A DNA stretch of 64,000 nucleotides from an uncultured Desulfosporosinus sp. (GTDB lineage: Bacteria; Bacillota; Desulfitobacteriia; Desulfitobacteriales; Desulfitobacteriaceae), in contig CAKMJS010000054.1 of assembly GCA_927405585.1 (NCBI GenBank), positions 1 through 64,000 of the forward strand, given 5' to 3'. The first letter of the stretch is position 1. Every line of letters starts with the position of its first letter. The notes under the pieces are model-generated. The model ran no database searches, was not told where the DNA came from, and saw only the letters and a list, made by a program, of their open reading frames with translations. Made by a program: the position numbers and the translations under genes. Below, one piece after another: positions 53,698 to 63,349 of this stretch.

Positions 53698-54429
53698 CTA
53701 TGTAATACGTAGGCGGTTTTTTCGACGTGTCGCTAAATATTCCAGTACTCGTTCAGGAGAAGTATTAAGAATCTGATGCTCTTGAACCCCTACCTCATGA
53801 ATTAGTTCGAGAGCATGGCTAAAATCACCGACCCGATCCCAGAAATGGGCATCACTTCCCAAGATAACAGGACCTTTATACTGCACCATGTAACGGGCAA
53901 ATCGTCGGCAATTATCCCAAGCTCCTCTTTTTTCCTTAGCTAGTGAACTGTTGTTTATCTCGACTGGGACATTTAATTGTGCGGACATATGAGCAATGAG
54001 TTCTAAATCCATATCAAACTGTGGTCGCCCTGGATGCACCATCATATCAGTATAAGGATTTCTCATAGCCCTGGTATAAGCCTTTGTATTTTGTTCAGAT
54101 GTACCTCCGGGATAACATATTTCATGCAGTCCAACAAGTACAAGTTTCATTCGAGATAAATACTCTATAGGAATATCTAATCTTCCGTCATAGTTGGTTA
54201 TATTTGCTTCTACTCCGGGTAAAATTCTTACCCCGTAAAGATCTTCAGGGAGGATTGATAAATTTCCAAAATGATAAAGCTGTGGTGCACCGGGCATACT
54301 CGGGCCATGATCTGTCATGCCCAGCAATTCAATTCCTTTACGCGAGGCAGCTAGTGCGTTTTCAGAAAGGGTACTGTAGGCATGCCCACTTGACACGGTA
54401 TGCGTATGTAAATCGACTTTTATATCCAT
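53698..54429 (-). CDS. PHP-domain phosphatase, YcdX-like
   Basis: A 243-residue metal-dependent phosphatase. It has the PHP signature KVDLHTHTVSSGHAYST, then LGMTDHGPSMPG, and later metal ligands in NNSSLAK and GSDAHFWDRVG. YcdX of E. coli is a tri-zinc phosphatase of similar length with unclear substrate. I chose ATG at 54429 after GTGAGGTG; the GTG four codons earlier is part of the site. A terminator precedes it. Confidence 0.9.
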   Translation of the reverse strand: MDIKVDLHTHTVSSGHAYSTLSENALAASRKGIELLGMTDHGPSMPGAPQLYHFGNLSILPEDLYGVRILPGVEANITNYDGRLDIPIEYLSRMKLVLVGLHEICYPGGTSEQNTKAYTRAMRNPYTDMMVHPGRPQFDMDLELIAHMSAQLNVPVEINNSSLAKEKRGAWDNCRRFARYMVQYKGPVILGSDAHFWDRVGDFSHALELIHEVGVQEHQILNTSPERVLEYLATRRKNRLRIT

Positions 54430-54470
54430 ATAACACCTCACTAGAGAGTATTATATCCCTAATGAAGGCA

Positions 54471-54510
54471 AATAAAAATAAGTGCTACCCCACAAGCACT
54501 TATTTTTATT
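54471..54510 (-). terminator. terminator after the 192-residue exported protein
   Basis: A perfect 16-bp stem (54471-54486 with 54495-54510) has an 8-base loop, A tracts on one side and T tracts on the other. Confidence 0.9.
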
Positions 54511-54521
54511 ATATTTTATGA

Positions 54522-55100
54522 TTATTGTTTTTTAACGGTTGAAGGAACTTTAACCGTTGTATCCACTGTGAAGCGAAAACTCGCCTCCGTAGCTTGATCA
54601 ACGCCCCCTACAGGATTAGGTTTGATGCTTAAGGTCATTAGATGCTGTCCAGCTGTAGCGCTTTTCCCTGCTGCGTCACCTAATATTTTAATTTGTCGGA
54701 AAGCTACTCGAGCCGTGGCTCCCGGTTCTAAGGAGGGTAGTGTACCAGGGGAAGTTATTTTATTTGTATCATCTCCAACAAGTGTTACTTGCAATTCTAC
54801 TGGTACGTTGGTCATTTTTTTGGCAGTTGTATTTTGGACAGTCGCAATTAGGTCAAACGTTTTTGTTGTGATTACTTGTGCCCCTTTTAAGGTCACGCTT
54901 CCATAAGTTAGATCCTGGACTATCGATGCGGGTTCGACTGTAATACTAAGCATTTTAATTTCTGGAACATCGTTAACTTTGCTCACACTTGCATTCGTGT
55001 TTTGCCAGAATGATAATCCAGCATACCCAATCAGACAAATCGCAACAATACTGAAGACCATGACGAAGTATTTTCGGTTAATCGCAATAATTTTAGCCAT
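54522..55100 (-). CDS. membrane-anchored exported protein, Ig-like, unknown
   Basis: A 192-residue protein with one N-terminal membrane segment (about residues 12-31) and a beta-rich outer domain. The pattern ATVQNTTAKKMTNVPVELQVTL and SLEPGATARVAF resembles CARDB or other bacterial Ig-like folds, which often bind surfaces or partners. No catalytic motif. GGAGG precedes the ATG. It has terminators on both sides and so is probably a single gene. Its role is unknown. Confidence 0.65.
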   Translation of the reverse strand: MAKIIAINRKYFVMVFSIVAICLIGYAGLSFWQNTNASVSKVNDVPEIKMLSITVEPASIVQDLTYGSVTLKGAQVITTKTFDLIATVQNTTAKKMTNVPVELQVTLVGDDTNKITSPGTLPSLEPGATARVAFRQIKILGDAAGKSATAGQHLMTLSIKPNPVGGVDQATEASFRFTVDTTVKVPSTVKKQ

Positions 55101-55143
55101 AGCTGAACACCTCCTATTAAATTAGAGATTTAATCCCTTTAAA

Positions 55144-55180
55144 AAACCTATGCATGTCTTTTAAGGACATGCATAGGTTT
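55144..55180 (-). terminator. terminator after dnaI
   Basis: A 14-15-bp perfect stem (55145-55158 with 55166-55179) has a 7-base loop and T6 on the minus strand. Confidence 0.9.
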
Positions 55181-55201
55181 AGAAATATATTTTTTTACCA
55201 G

Positions 55202-56059
55202 TTACTTTTTTCCTTCTCGTTCATGATACATCTGATGGCGAATATCTTTTTCAACCGATAAACGAAAGATCCTTGACGATTGAATTATCCGAGAGGTTGT
55301 ACGTACCCCAATATACTCTTCCATTTCATCAAGCGAAAGATTTGAAGTAATAATGGTAGGTAGCAACTCGTTCATACGATAATTAATAATTGAATAGATC
55401 CGATTTCGAGTCCAGTCGGTATAATTATGTGCTCCTAAATCATCAAGTATAAGAAATGGAATCGTACGAGCAGTGTCCAGTAAATCTATTTCATTGATTT
55501 CTGACTTATAAGTTGCCCTTAATTCATCCAAAAGATCAGGTACGACTAAGAATAAAACTTGAAGTTGTGCTTCCATGAGTTCATTGGCAATGGACGCCGC
55601 TAAAAATGTTTTTCCCGTACCTACTGGACCAGTGAATAGAATTCCCAACCCATGAGGGTTGACCTTACACTCCTCAACAAAACTCTTAGAGGCATCCAGT
55701 GCTCTTGTCGCCGCTTCACGATGTGATTGATCTGCCTTATCCTGTGTGTAATAATCGAACCTAAATTTATCTAGACGACACTTCATTAATTCACGTGAGA
55801 TCCGAGCATTGCGAAACTGATTTTCTATTTTTCTTATTTGCATACAACTACATGGATAGGCAACATCCCCTTCAAGAACGATCCCCCGATCTTGACATAT
55901 AGCACATTTAAAAACCTCAACTTGATTTGGTTGATTAGTCGCATTGTATTTATCGTGAGCTGAGGTATTTAATTTAGAGTTAAGCGCGGTTTCTAAGTTG
56001 GGATTATGTGTTTTAAGGGCTGACACATTACTTTTCAAGATATCTTTTATACTTTTCAT
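55202..56059 (-). CDS. dnaI: DnaI/DnaC-type helicase loader
   Basis: A 285-residue AAA+ ATPase that loads the replicative helicase. The N-terminal zinc-binding region is CAICQDRGIVLEGD...CSC near residues 51-73. Walker A is GPVGTGKTFLA near 145, Walker B is PFLILDDLGAH, and the sensor/Arg motif is TSNLSLDEMEEYIGVRTTSR. AAGGAGG lies before the ATG. It lies 55 bases after a DnaD-domain gene on the same strand, so both loader components are linked. Confidence 0.9.
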   Translation of the reverse strand: MKSIKDILKSNVSALKTHNPNLETALNSKLNTSAHDKYNATNQPNQVEVFKCAICQDRGIVLEGDVAYPCSCMQIRKIENQFRNARISRELMKCRLDKFRFDYYTQDKADQSHREAATRALDASKSFVEECKVNPHGLGILFTGPVGTGKTFLAASIANELMEAQLQVLFLVVPDLLDELRATYKSEINEIDLLDTARTIPFLILDDLGAHNYTDWTRNRIYSIINYRMNELLPTIITSNLSLDEMEEYIGVRTTSRIIQSSRIFRLSVEKDIRHQMYHEREGKK

Positions 56060-56114
56060 CTTGCTTCTACCTCCTTAAAAGTAACGCTTTATTATGAATA
56101 CTTGTTCTATGAAA

Positions 56115-56879
56115 CTACAAGTAGAAATTGTCATATTTATTGGACCCTGTTTTCGGTACTAGATTTTTGGGCTTTGTAGTCTTCTTCTCTTGTCGGGATT
56201 GAAAATAGGCATCTTCCGCTTCAATTTCTGTTCGTGTACGAAGTCCCTTCTTCTCCCATTCTCGAAGAATAGAATCGAGATAGCGAAAGTTTCGAATACC
56301 AGCACTTACTCCTCTTCTCAATGCTTCAATAATTAGTTCCTCGGAAAAATGAGATGAAAGCCAACGATCAATGTTTTCACACTCAAGGCGAGTGAGCAGT
56401 CGGCCTAATTCTTGCTCAAAAGTATGGACTAAGTTTTCCATTGACGAATTTATTGGAGTAGCAATCGATTGCGATGTAGATTGGGATTGCTTCAGGTTCC
56501 GTTCTTCATCTAATTGTTGAGAACGCTCAATGGCCCATAGTTCGGCAAGTTCATCAATAAGTTTAACAAAACTATAAGTATTACTCCATTTTTGGTCTAT
56601 AGGATTCCAATACCTTTCAATCGTGAGTAATTTTCGTTCAACCAATTGGCCCAAAACTTCCTCAATCTCGCTTGAAGTAGCGGTCATTCGATCAGCCAAG
56701 GTGGCAATTGAAGGATATGGATTTGATTCAGATTCACAGAGAATCTGAATCAATACCATCATCTCACGATCATTCAAGCCAATTCTTACATAATGGGTTA
56801 AAAGATATTTGGGAATCGATACTACACCGGAAAAGAAAAGAGCTTGTGTAAAGCTCCCATAAACGCTGACTTTATTCAT
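56115..56879 (-). CDS. DnaD-domain replication initiation protein
   Basis: A protein of about 254 residues with a winged helix in the first 110 residues and a DnaD-like C-terminal domain at about 150-225 (FEQELGRLLTRLECENIDRWL). DnaD/DnaB proteins remodel DNA at origins and restart sites. It is followed by dnaI, which fits joint helicase loading. Start uncertain: ATG at 56879 follows GGGGAG at ten bases; ATG at 56897 follows AGGGAAC closely. The last 30 residues are basic. Confidence 0.85.
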   Translation of the reverse strand: MNKVSVYGSFTQALFFSGVVSIPKYLLTHYVRIGLNDREMMVLIQILCESESNPYPSIATLADRMTATSSEIEEVLGQLVERKLLTIERYWNPIDQKWSNTYSFVKLIDELAELWAIERSQQLDEERNLKQSQSTSQSIATPINSSMENLVHTFEQELGRLLTRLECENIDRWLSSHFSEELIIEALRRGVSAGIRNFRYLDSILREWEKKGLRTRTEIEAEDAYFQSRQEKKTTKPKNLVPKTGSNKYDNFYL

Positions 56880-57102
56880 TGGACGCACACTCCCCATGTT
56901 CCCTATAAGAAATTACCCTAAATAATTCTTCTCTTTTTGTTTATAATCCTCCTATAAATAGGGTAACAAAGATTTTTATGCTAAATAAAGACTCTATCAA
57001 ACAGAAATTATAAAAATAGCTCGATATATTTTCCTTATTATGGAAGGACAATGAGCACTCTTTGGAGTATATAGTTTACAAATAAACTTAGGAGGATGAA
57101 AT

Positions 57103-57693
57103 ATGGACTTTCGGCAAGAACTCGTTGATATCATAACTAAATCTGGTGCCCATCCTGCTTATGGGGTTAACCATTGTTTTAGAGTCTATCATATGGCCAA
57201 AGAGCTCTCTAATGGTATACCTCTAGATGACGAGGTTCTTTATACAGCAGCAATGTTACATGACATAGGAAAATACCCCGTCTATGCACTCAAAAACATT
57301 GATCACGCTTTGCGATCTAAAGGGGTGACATCAAACCTTCTACAACAGATGATGTTTTCTCCCATCAAGTTGCCGATTGTTTTAGATGCTGTAGAAAACC
57401 ACATGTATTACTCCGAACCAGGACGAAGTGATGAGGCAGTCTATTTACGAGATTCAGATATATTGGATAATTTCGGAAATATTGGCTTAATGCGGTTATT
57501 TAGTTTAGTAGGTCACGATGAATTAGTTATGACAACTGAAAATGCGGTCGACAGAGCCCGTCTCTTTGCTGATGCCCTTCCTCGTAAAGTATCAACCAAA
57601 GCCGGAAAACGTTTGGCGGTAAAGCGACGTGAAGAAACTCTTCGTTTTTTGTCGGGGATTAAACGTCAAACTGCGGAATTTGCTTGGCTTTAA
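57103..57693 (+). CDS. HD-domain protein
   Basis: A 196-residue HD-fold metal phosphohydrolase. The ligand set is HCFRVYHMAKEL, then MLHDIGKYP, then a later DSDILDNFGNIG. Related small HD proteins hydrolyse nucleotides or are uncharacterised. GGAGG precedes ATG. It converges on the beta-CASP gene with a 13-base gap. No partner gene on its strand. Confidence 0.82.
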   Translation: MDFRQELVDIITKSGAHPAYGVNHCFRVYHMAKELSNGIPLDDEVLYTAAMLHDIGKYPVYALKNIDHALRSKGVTSNLLQQMMFSPIKLPIVLDAVENHMYYSEPGRSDEAVYLRDSDILDNFGNIGLMRLFSLVGHDELVMTTENAVDRARLFADALPRKVSTKAGKRLAVKRREETLRFLSGIKRQTAEFAWL

Positions 57694-57706
57694 TGTATGA
57701 AATATT

Positions 57707-59449
57707 CTACTTTTTAGGAAGTTTTCCTCGTTCTTGTTCTTCTAGAATACGTGTCATACTGTTGAGAAGACTTACTACCCTATCAAAATTTTGTGTCCGT
57801 TGGCCTTCGTTGATCAGCTGCTTGATATGGTGACGTAGTCGGACGTATGCTCTATTAACTTGAGCTCGAGATTGGCGTGGTTCAGACGTTTTAGAACGTT
57901 TGAGTATATGTTTAATCGGCTGATATGTTGATGTGCTCGCTCGTTTTACTGTGGAAAGGTCCGTCTCGTCGCTCGTCTTAGTAGAAGCGTTCAAGGATAG
58001 CCATTCTTGATCTGGTAGATGCCTAACGATTTGATCAAATAGGAATTCAATCTTCTCACCTAGCTGAGGGATAATTGGGGTAATGCCAAACCTTTCTGCA
58101 ACTTTTGTGGAAAAAATGGTTTGAGAATCCAATTCTCCGTGAACAAGAATGATTTGCTCTGCTTTTTTGCCTATAAGAGAGAGCCATTGGAGTAATGCGT
58201 CTTGATCAGCGTGCGCCGAAAAGCCGTCCATGTGACTGATACGAGCTTTAACTGCAACCTTCTCTCCATGAATTTTTACTGACTCTGCTCCATCAGAAAG
58301 AATTCGGCCGAGTGTTCCTTGAGCTTGATATCCTACAAAAAGGACAGTAGAATTCTCTCGCCATAGGTTGTGTTTAAGGTGATGCTTTATTCGCCCAGCA
58401 TCAGCCATGCCGCTAGCTGCAATGATGATTGCTCCGCCTTTGATCTCATTAAGTTTCATAGAATCCTCAGCAGTTAAACTGAAATGAACGTTCGCCATGT
58501 TCAGAGGACTACGACCCTGTTGAACTAGTTCACGAGTCTCAGCATCAAACGTTTTAGTGTTTTCTTGGAATATTTTCGTCGCCGCAATAGCTAAAGGGCT
58601 ATCTATATACACAGGTAAAGTAGGGATGCGATTTTCGTTTTGTAATTTGAAGAGATAATACAGAAGATCTTGGGTCCTTTCGATAGCAAAGGCGGGTATG
58701 ATTAAATTCCCTCCCGCTGCATAAGTTGTCCTTATCGTTTCTGCAAGCTGTTCAGCGCGTTCCATTTTAATCACATCGGTATCTTTATCAACATGAAGAC
58801 GGTTTCCATAGGTTGTTTCCATAACGACTACATCAGCTTCATTCAAAATACTTGGATCTTCAAGATAAGGTTGATTATCATTGCCAATATCACCGGAAAA
58901 TACAATTGTTTTAGTGAAGTTTGGTTCTTTGATGTATATTACAACATTTGAGGAACCTAAAATGTGACCAGCGTTATAGAGTTGAAATGATACCGTCGGA
59001 CCTAGGTCAATTATTTCATTATAAGGCGTTGCACGTAAGTGTGGGAGGGTATCGAGTGCATCTTGAACTGAGTAAATCGGAACTAAAGGCTCAAGTCCAG
59101 CCCTAGCTTGTTTTCGGTTCTTGCGCTCAACTTCCATTTCTTGAATATGTCCACTATCTGGAAGCATGATTGAACATAATTTTGTCGTTTCAGAGGTAGC
59201 CCAGATAGTGCCCTTGAACCCTGCCTTGAACAATTTGGGTAGCATTCCTGAGTGGTCAATATGGGCGTGGGTTAAAATAACGGCGTCTATACTTTCTGGA
59301 TTATACGGGAATTTACTATAATTCAATTCTTTGAGTGCTTTTGACCCTTGAAACATTCCACAATCAATTAATATGCGGGATTCGCCTGATTCCACTAGAA
59401 ACGATGATCCAGTGACAACCTGTGCCGCTCCAAAAAAACTAATTTTCAT
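57707..59449 (-). CDS. beta-CASP metallo-beta-lactamase-fold hydrolase (RNA-type)
   Basis: A 580-residue enzyme. The metallo-beta-lactamase core has [26 protein letters not shown] and FSGDIGND; the beta-CASP insert and the C-terminal HGE ([10 protein letters not shown]) follow. Relatives (YSH1/CPSF73-like bacterial proteins) cut RNA. The final 100 residues (about 480-580) are a basic extension with a helical end that is not part of the family core. ATG at 59449 follows GGAGGATG; the longer frame has no site. No RNA substrate known. Confidence 0.87.
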   Translation of the reverse strand: MKISFFGAAQVVTGSSFLVESGESRILIDCGMFQGSKALKELNYSKFPYNPESIDAVILTHAHIDHSGMLPKLFKAGFKGTIWATSETTKLCSIMLPDSGHIQEMEVERKNRKQARAGLEPLVPIYSVQDALDTLPHLRATPYNEIIDLGPTVSFQLYNAGHILGSSNVVIYIKEPNFTKTIVFSGDIGNDNQPYLEDPSILNEADVVVMETTYGNRLHVDKDTDVIKMERAEQLAETIRTTYAAGGNLIIPAFAIERTQDLLYYLFKLQNENRIPTLPVYIDSPLAIAATKIFQENTKTFDAETRELVQQGRSPLNMANVHFSLTAEDSMKLNEIKGGAIIIAASGMADAGRIKHHLKHNLWRENSTVLFVGYQAQGTLGRILSDGAESVKIHGEKVAVKARISHMDGFSAHADQDALLQWLSLIGKKAEQIILVHGELDSQTIFSTKVAERFGITPIIPQLGEKIEFLFDQIVRHLPDQEWLSLNASTKTSDETDLSTVKRASTSTYQPIKHILKRSKTSEPRQSRAQVNRAYVRLRHHIKQLINEGQRTQNFDRVVSLLNSMTRILEEQERGKLPKK

Positions 59450-59536
59450 ATGTACATCCTCCATAAAATGCTTCAAATTGCCTATTTTATAGTTTAATTA
59501 AGATTTAGCAATATCTTTAATCACTCATTGCGTTAT

Positions 59537-60175
59537 CTAATCAAGATGAATAAATTTAAGTTTTACCGCCTTAAGAGCTGCTTGTGTGCGATCCTCAACG
59601 GCTAATTTGCGATAAATGCTTGATAAATGATTTTTAACAGTTTTTTCACTAATGAATAAGGCGGTTCCAATCTCCCGATTCGAAGATCCCCTCACGACAT
59701 ATTGTAGAATTTCCATTTCCCGTTCACTGAGTCCACAAGTATTTTTTACAGGGCTAGGATGGGTTAATTGATTTAGTAATTTCCCTGTTACACTAGGGGA
59801 TAAGATTGGTTCACCCGCATACACCTTACGAATGGACTGAATCAGTGTTTTGGAGTCAACATCTTTTAATAAATAGCCCGCTACACCGATTTGAAGTACC
59901 TGAAAGACTTTTTCATCGGAATCATCAACAGTTAATACTAAAATACCGATTTCTGGGCTCTCTCGTCGGATGACGCGGCCAGCTTCTAAGCCATTGACCC
60001 CAGGCATATTCAGATCCATTAGTAATATATCAAACTTTATGTTCCGTGCGGCATTAATGGCGCCTTGTCCATCGCCAACTTCTGCAACGACTTCAATTCC
60101 ATCTTCAAATTCTAAAATTCGTCGAAGTCCCTCTCTTAACAGTGGGTGATCATCGGCAATCACAATTTTGATCAA
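59537..60175 (-). CDS. NarL/FixJ-type response regulator (DegU-like)
   Basis: A 212-residue response regulator. The receiver has DDHPLLREGL and phospho-acceptor D54 (LLMDLNMPG) and Lys in LLKDVDSK. The C-terminal LuxR-type helix-turn-helix is LSEREMEILQYVVRGSSNREIG. It overlaps the kinase gene by four bases and is translationally coupled, which makes them a cognate pair. Resemblance to DegU is by domain order and partner; the regulon is unknown. Confidence 0.9.
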   Translation of the reverse strand: MIKIVIADDHPLLREGLRRILEFEDGIEVVAEVGDGQGAINAARNIKFDILLMDLNMPGVNGLEAGRVIRRESPEIGILVLTVDDSDEKVFQVLQIGVAGYLLKDVDSKTLIQSIRKVYAGEPILSPSVTGKLLNQLTHPSPVKNTCGLSEREMEILQYVVRGSSNREIGTALFISEKTVKNHLSSIYRKLAVEDRTQAALKAVKLKFIHLD

Positions 60176-61314
60176 GTCGTTGTACCTCCCTCGTGTCTTG
60201 ATGGAATTGATAGTTCAATCGTAGTCCCCTTTCCTAAAGTTGATTGAATCGAAAAATGTCCAGAGAACATTTCTACTCGTTCACGCATTCCAATGAGCCC
60301 AAAATGTTCTCCAGGAGTCGTTAAAGCAAAGCTCACCTCAAAACCTTTGCCGTAGTCTCTGATACGGGCAATGGTCCAATCCTCTTGGTAGATCAACGAA
60401 ATGTCCACCTTTGCTGAGAATGCATGTTTAGCAACATTGGTCATTCCCTCTTGGACTAAACGAAATAGCGCAACCTCTAGTGCAGGAAGGAGTCGTTTTT
60501 CTCGACCTTCTATCACAAATTCACATTTAATGCCATAGTTTTCTTGATAGTTAGCAAGGTATTTAGCAATGGCTGGTACAATTCCTAAATCATCCAGTGC
60601 CATTGGACGAAGATCAAAAATAATCCTTCGAATATCTTGCAGATTGGATCGCACAAGATTCTTTAGGTCATTGAGTTCTGCTTTAACCCGAGTAGGATCA
60701 TATTCGAGTAGCTTTTCAGCGATTTCCAAGCGTAAAACGATATTAGCAAGTGTTTGAGCCGGTCCGTCATGTATTTCCCTTGCAACTCGTCTTCGTTCTT
60801 CCTCTTGTGCTTTAATTACTCGTAAACCCATTTCAATTTTTTGTTCATTATTTTGGGTTTGTAGGGAGTCCGCTATCCCGCCCTGCAATAAGCTAATTGC
60901 CATATTAACCTGCGTCATCAGATTTTGGGCTCTTTCAACCGTCGCTTGCATCTGGCGCAGGGATCGTTCAAGTTCATCTCGTCGTTTTCGCAACTGGATT
61001 TCTCTAGCTTGCAAGAGTTGAAGATTGACCTGAGCATCCTTGGCTTGTTTATAAGATTCGAACATCTCTTCTTGAGTGTATTTATCATGTGCTCTATTTA
61101 CTTCCATAAGTCTCTGACGCATTCGTCGATCAATTTTTTCATGTTGGTCGACTTGTAAGATAACCTCCGTAATATCTGATTTAAGCTGAGAGAGTTCAAA
61201 AGTCAGCCTGAGCGTTTCAGTTCGGGATGTTTCTGCTATAGAAAAAATTTCTTCTTTACCTGATTCGATCGCAGTCAAGGTGGTTTTCATGACTTCTCCC
61301 AACTGGTCAGACAT
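60172..61314 (-). CDS. DegS-type cytoplasmic sensor histidine kinase
   Basis: A 380-residue soluble kinase with no membrane segments. The first 150 residues are a long coiled coil (DegS sensor domain). The phosphorylated His is in VAREIHDGPAQTLANI, and the ATP-binding domain has VQEGMTNVAKHA and RDYGKGFE and GLIGMRERVEMF. It would phosphorylate the adjacent response regulator. In Bacillus, DegS senses an internal cue and controls exoenzymes, motility and competence. Its ATG is preceded by GAGGG-like sequence. Confidence 0.92.
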   Translation of the reverse strand: MSDQLGEVMKTTLTAIESGKEEIFSIAETSRTETLRLTFELSQLKSDITEVILQVDQHEKIDRRMRQRLMEVNRAHDKYTQEEMFESYKQAKDAQVNLQLLQAREIQLRKRRDELERSLRQMQATVERAQNLMTQVNMAISLLQGGIADSLQTQNNEQKIEMGLRVIKAQEEERRRVAREIHDGPAQTLANIVLRLEIAEKLLEYDPTRVKAELNDLKNLVRSNLQDIRRIIFDLRPMALDDLGIVPAIAKYLANYQENYGIKCEFVIEGREKRLLPALEVALFRLVQEGMTNVAKHAFSAKVDISLIYQEDWTIARIRDYGKGFEVSFALTTPGEHFGLIGMRERVEMFSGHFSIQSTLGKGTTIELSIPSRHEGGTTT

Positions 61315-61425
61315 AATTTATTCCCTCATTTCGATGTCTAGGTTAAACTCTAGATTTGTCCATCTTTAGTTAATTCGACAAAGAACTAATTTTTTCCTAC
61401 TAAAACTCTACAAAAAAAAAATAAC

Positions 61426-62259
61426 TTAAACTTTCCTATTCTTGTACGGTATTCCTGAACGCTGGATTAGTTTGATTCCTCTTTCTAATCTACGAGGGAA
61501 CATAAGATCATCAGCACTACACACATAGACCTTCCAGCCTTCCTTATTGAGGGTTTCTACATGACAAGGTCGCTCGGGGTTATGTACATAAATAAGGATA
61601 TCCTCTATTTGGGCCAGAAAGGTATGACCCATTAGCTTCAGGTTCCAGCAGACTGAGACCCTAGGAAATAAGACACTTAATACGTCTTTCAGACGATCTG
61701 CTTGCACAGGAATTTGAGTCTTACGAATAATACCGTAGGGCTTAGCAGAAATTTTAGGATCTACGGACGGATTTTGCAACTTTTCTTTGGTATCCGAGAG
61801 CTTAGAGATCATGTGTTTGATGGATGCAAGAGCAGCTATGACTGGTTCAGTAACATATTCATTATTTACTTCATTCAAAGGCCTTCCTGGATATTCATCA
61901 CAACGTACTGAGAGAATTTCGCTATCAGCTCTGCTTGCAAGCTCAGGGGTTTCGATCGCTCTCGACATACCTTCCCGTAACATTTTGTTCATGGTGTCTT
62001 GGAAGGTAGGAAAGTTATTAATAACTCGTGAATCAGGGAGTTGTTGTTCGAGGAGTTGTTTAAGTCCATTTTCTAAATATTCTGATGGAAATATTGATAT
62101 TCCCTGTAGTAAATGTGTTAGTTTCGCAATAATTTGACAACCACTTTGAAACTCCACCTCCGAATCGACTCCAGTTAAGAGACACACTGTAAATATCTTT
62201 TCTGTAATTTGATTTACCCACGTTTCTATACGAGGATCACTATGAAAATACGCATCCAA
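61426..62259 (-). CDS. 277-residue protein, unknown function
   Basis: No family recognised. No signal peptide or membrane segments. The N-terminal 170 residues look helical (ITEKIFTVCLLTGVDSEVEFQ, HLLQGISIF). The C-terminal 90 residues are mixed alpha/beta (VSVCWNLKLMGHTFLAQIEDILIYVHNPE, WKVYVCSADDL). TTG start after GGAGG. It lies upstream of degS-degU and downstream of acsE behind a terminator, so it may be the first gene of the regulatory operon or independent. Confidence 0.65.
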   Translation of the reverse strand: MDAYFHSDPRIETWVNQITEKIFTVCLLTGVDSEVEFQSGCQIIAKLTHLLQGISIFPSEYLENGLKQLLEQQLPDSRVINNFPTFQDTMNKMLREGMSRAIETPELASRADSEILSVRCDEYPGRPLNEVNNEYVTEPVIAALASIKHMISKLSDTKEKLQNPSVDPKISAKPYGIIRKTQIPVQADRLKDVLSVLFPRVSVCWNLKLMGHTFLAQIEDILIYVHNPERPCHVETLNKEGWKVYVCSADDLMFPRRLERGIKLIQRSGIPYKNRKV

Positions 62260-62351
62260 GCTTATCCACCTCCAGATTATATGTCAGTTGATATCTATGC
62301 TTGTATTCTAGAAGGTATGAATATCTCAAGTAAATAACTCACAGTGCTCAA

Positions 62352-62392
62352 AAAGAAAAGCCCCTCGGAGTATTTCCGAGGAGCTTTTCTTT
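62352..62392 (-). terminator. terminator after acsE
   Basis: A long stem with CCTCGGA and TCCGAGG arms and AAGAAAAGC/GCTTTTCTT extensions. T-rich tail on the minus strand. Confidence 0.85.
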
Positions 62393-62403
62393 GATTTTAA
62401 CTA

Positions 62404-63198
<795 letters not shown>

Positions 63199-63250
63199 TC
63201 AGTCACGACCTTTCAAATTAATAAAGATATCGATTTCATCATGTTTATCA

Positions 63251-63278
63251 AAACCCTCACTTCAATAAGTGGGGCTGG
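63251..63278 (-). terminator. possible attenuator hairpin between acsD and acsE
   Basis: CCCCACTT and AAGTGAGGG form an imperfect stem followed by TTTT on the minus strand. It may trim transcription into acsE. Confidence 0.45.
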
Positions 63279-63290
63279 GTTCTTCGTAAA

Positions 63291-63320
63291 CTTCAGATGG
63301 GGTAAAGCCCCCATCTGAAG
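63291..63320. repeat. perfect hairpin between acsD and acsE
   Basis: A 12-bp perfect inverted repeat (63291-63302 with 63309-63320) with a 6-base loop. It lacks a T run on either strand, so it probably shapes mRNA processing or stability. Confidence 0.7.
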
Positions 63321-63349
63321 CCTCGATGTTCATCTGTAGTAGAACGAGA

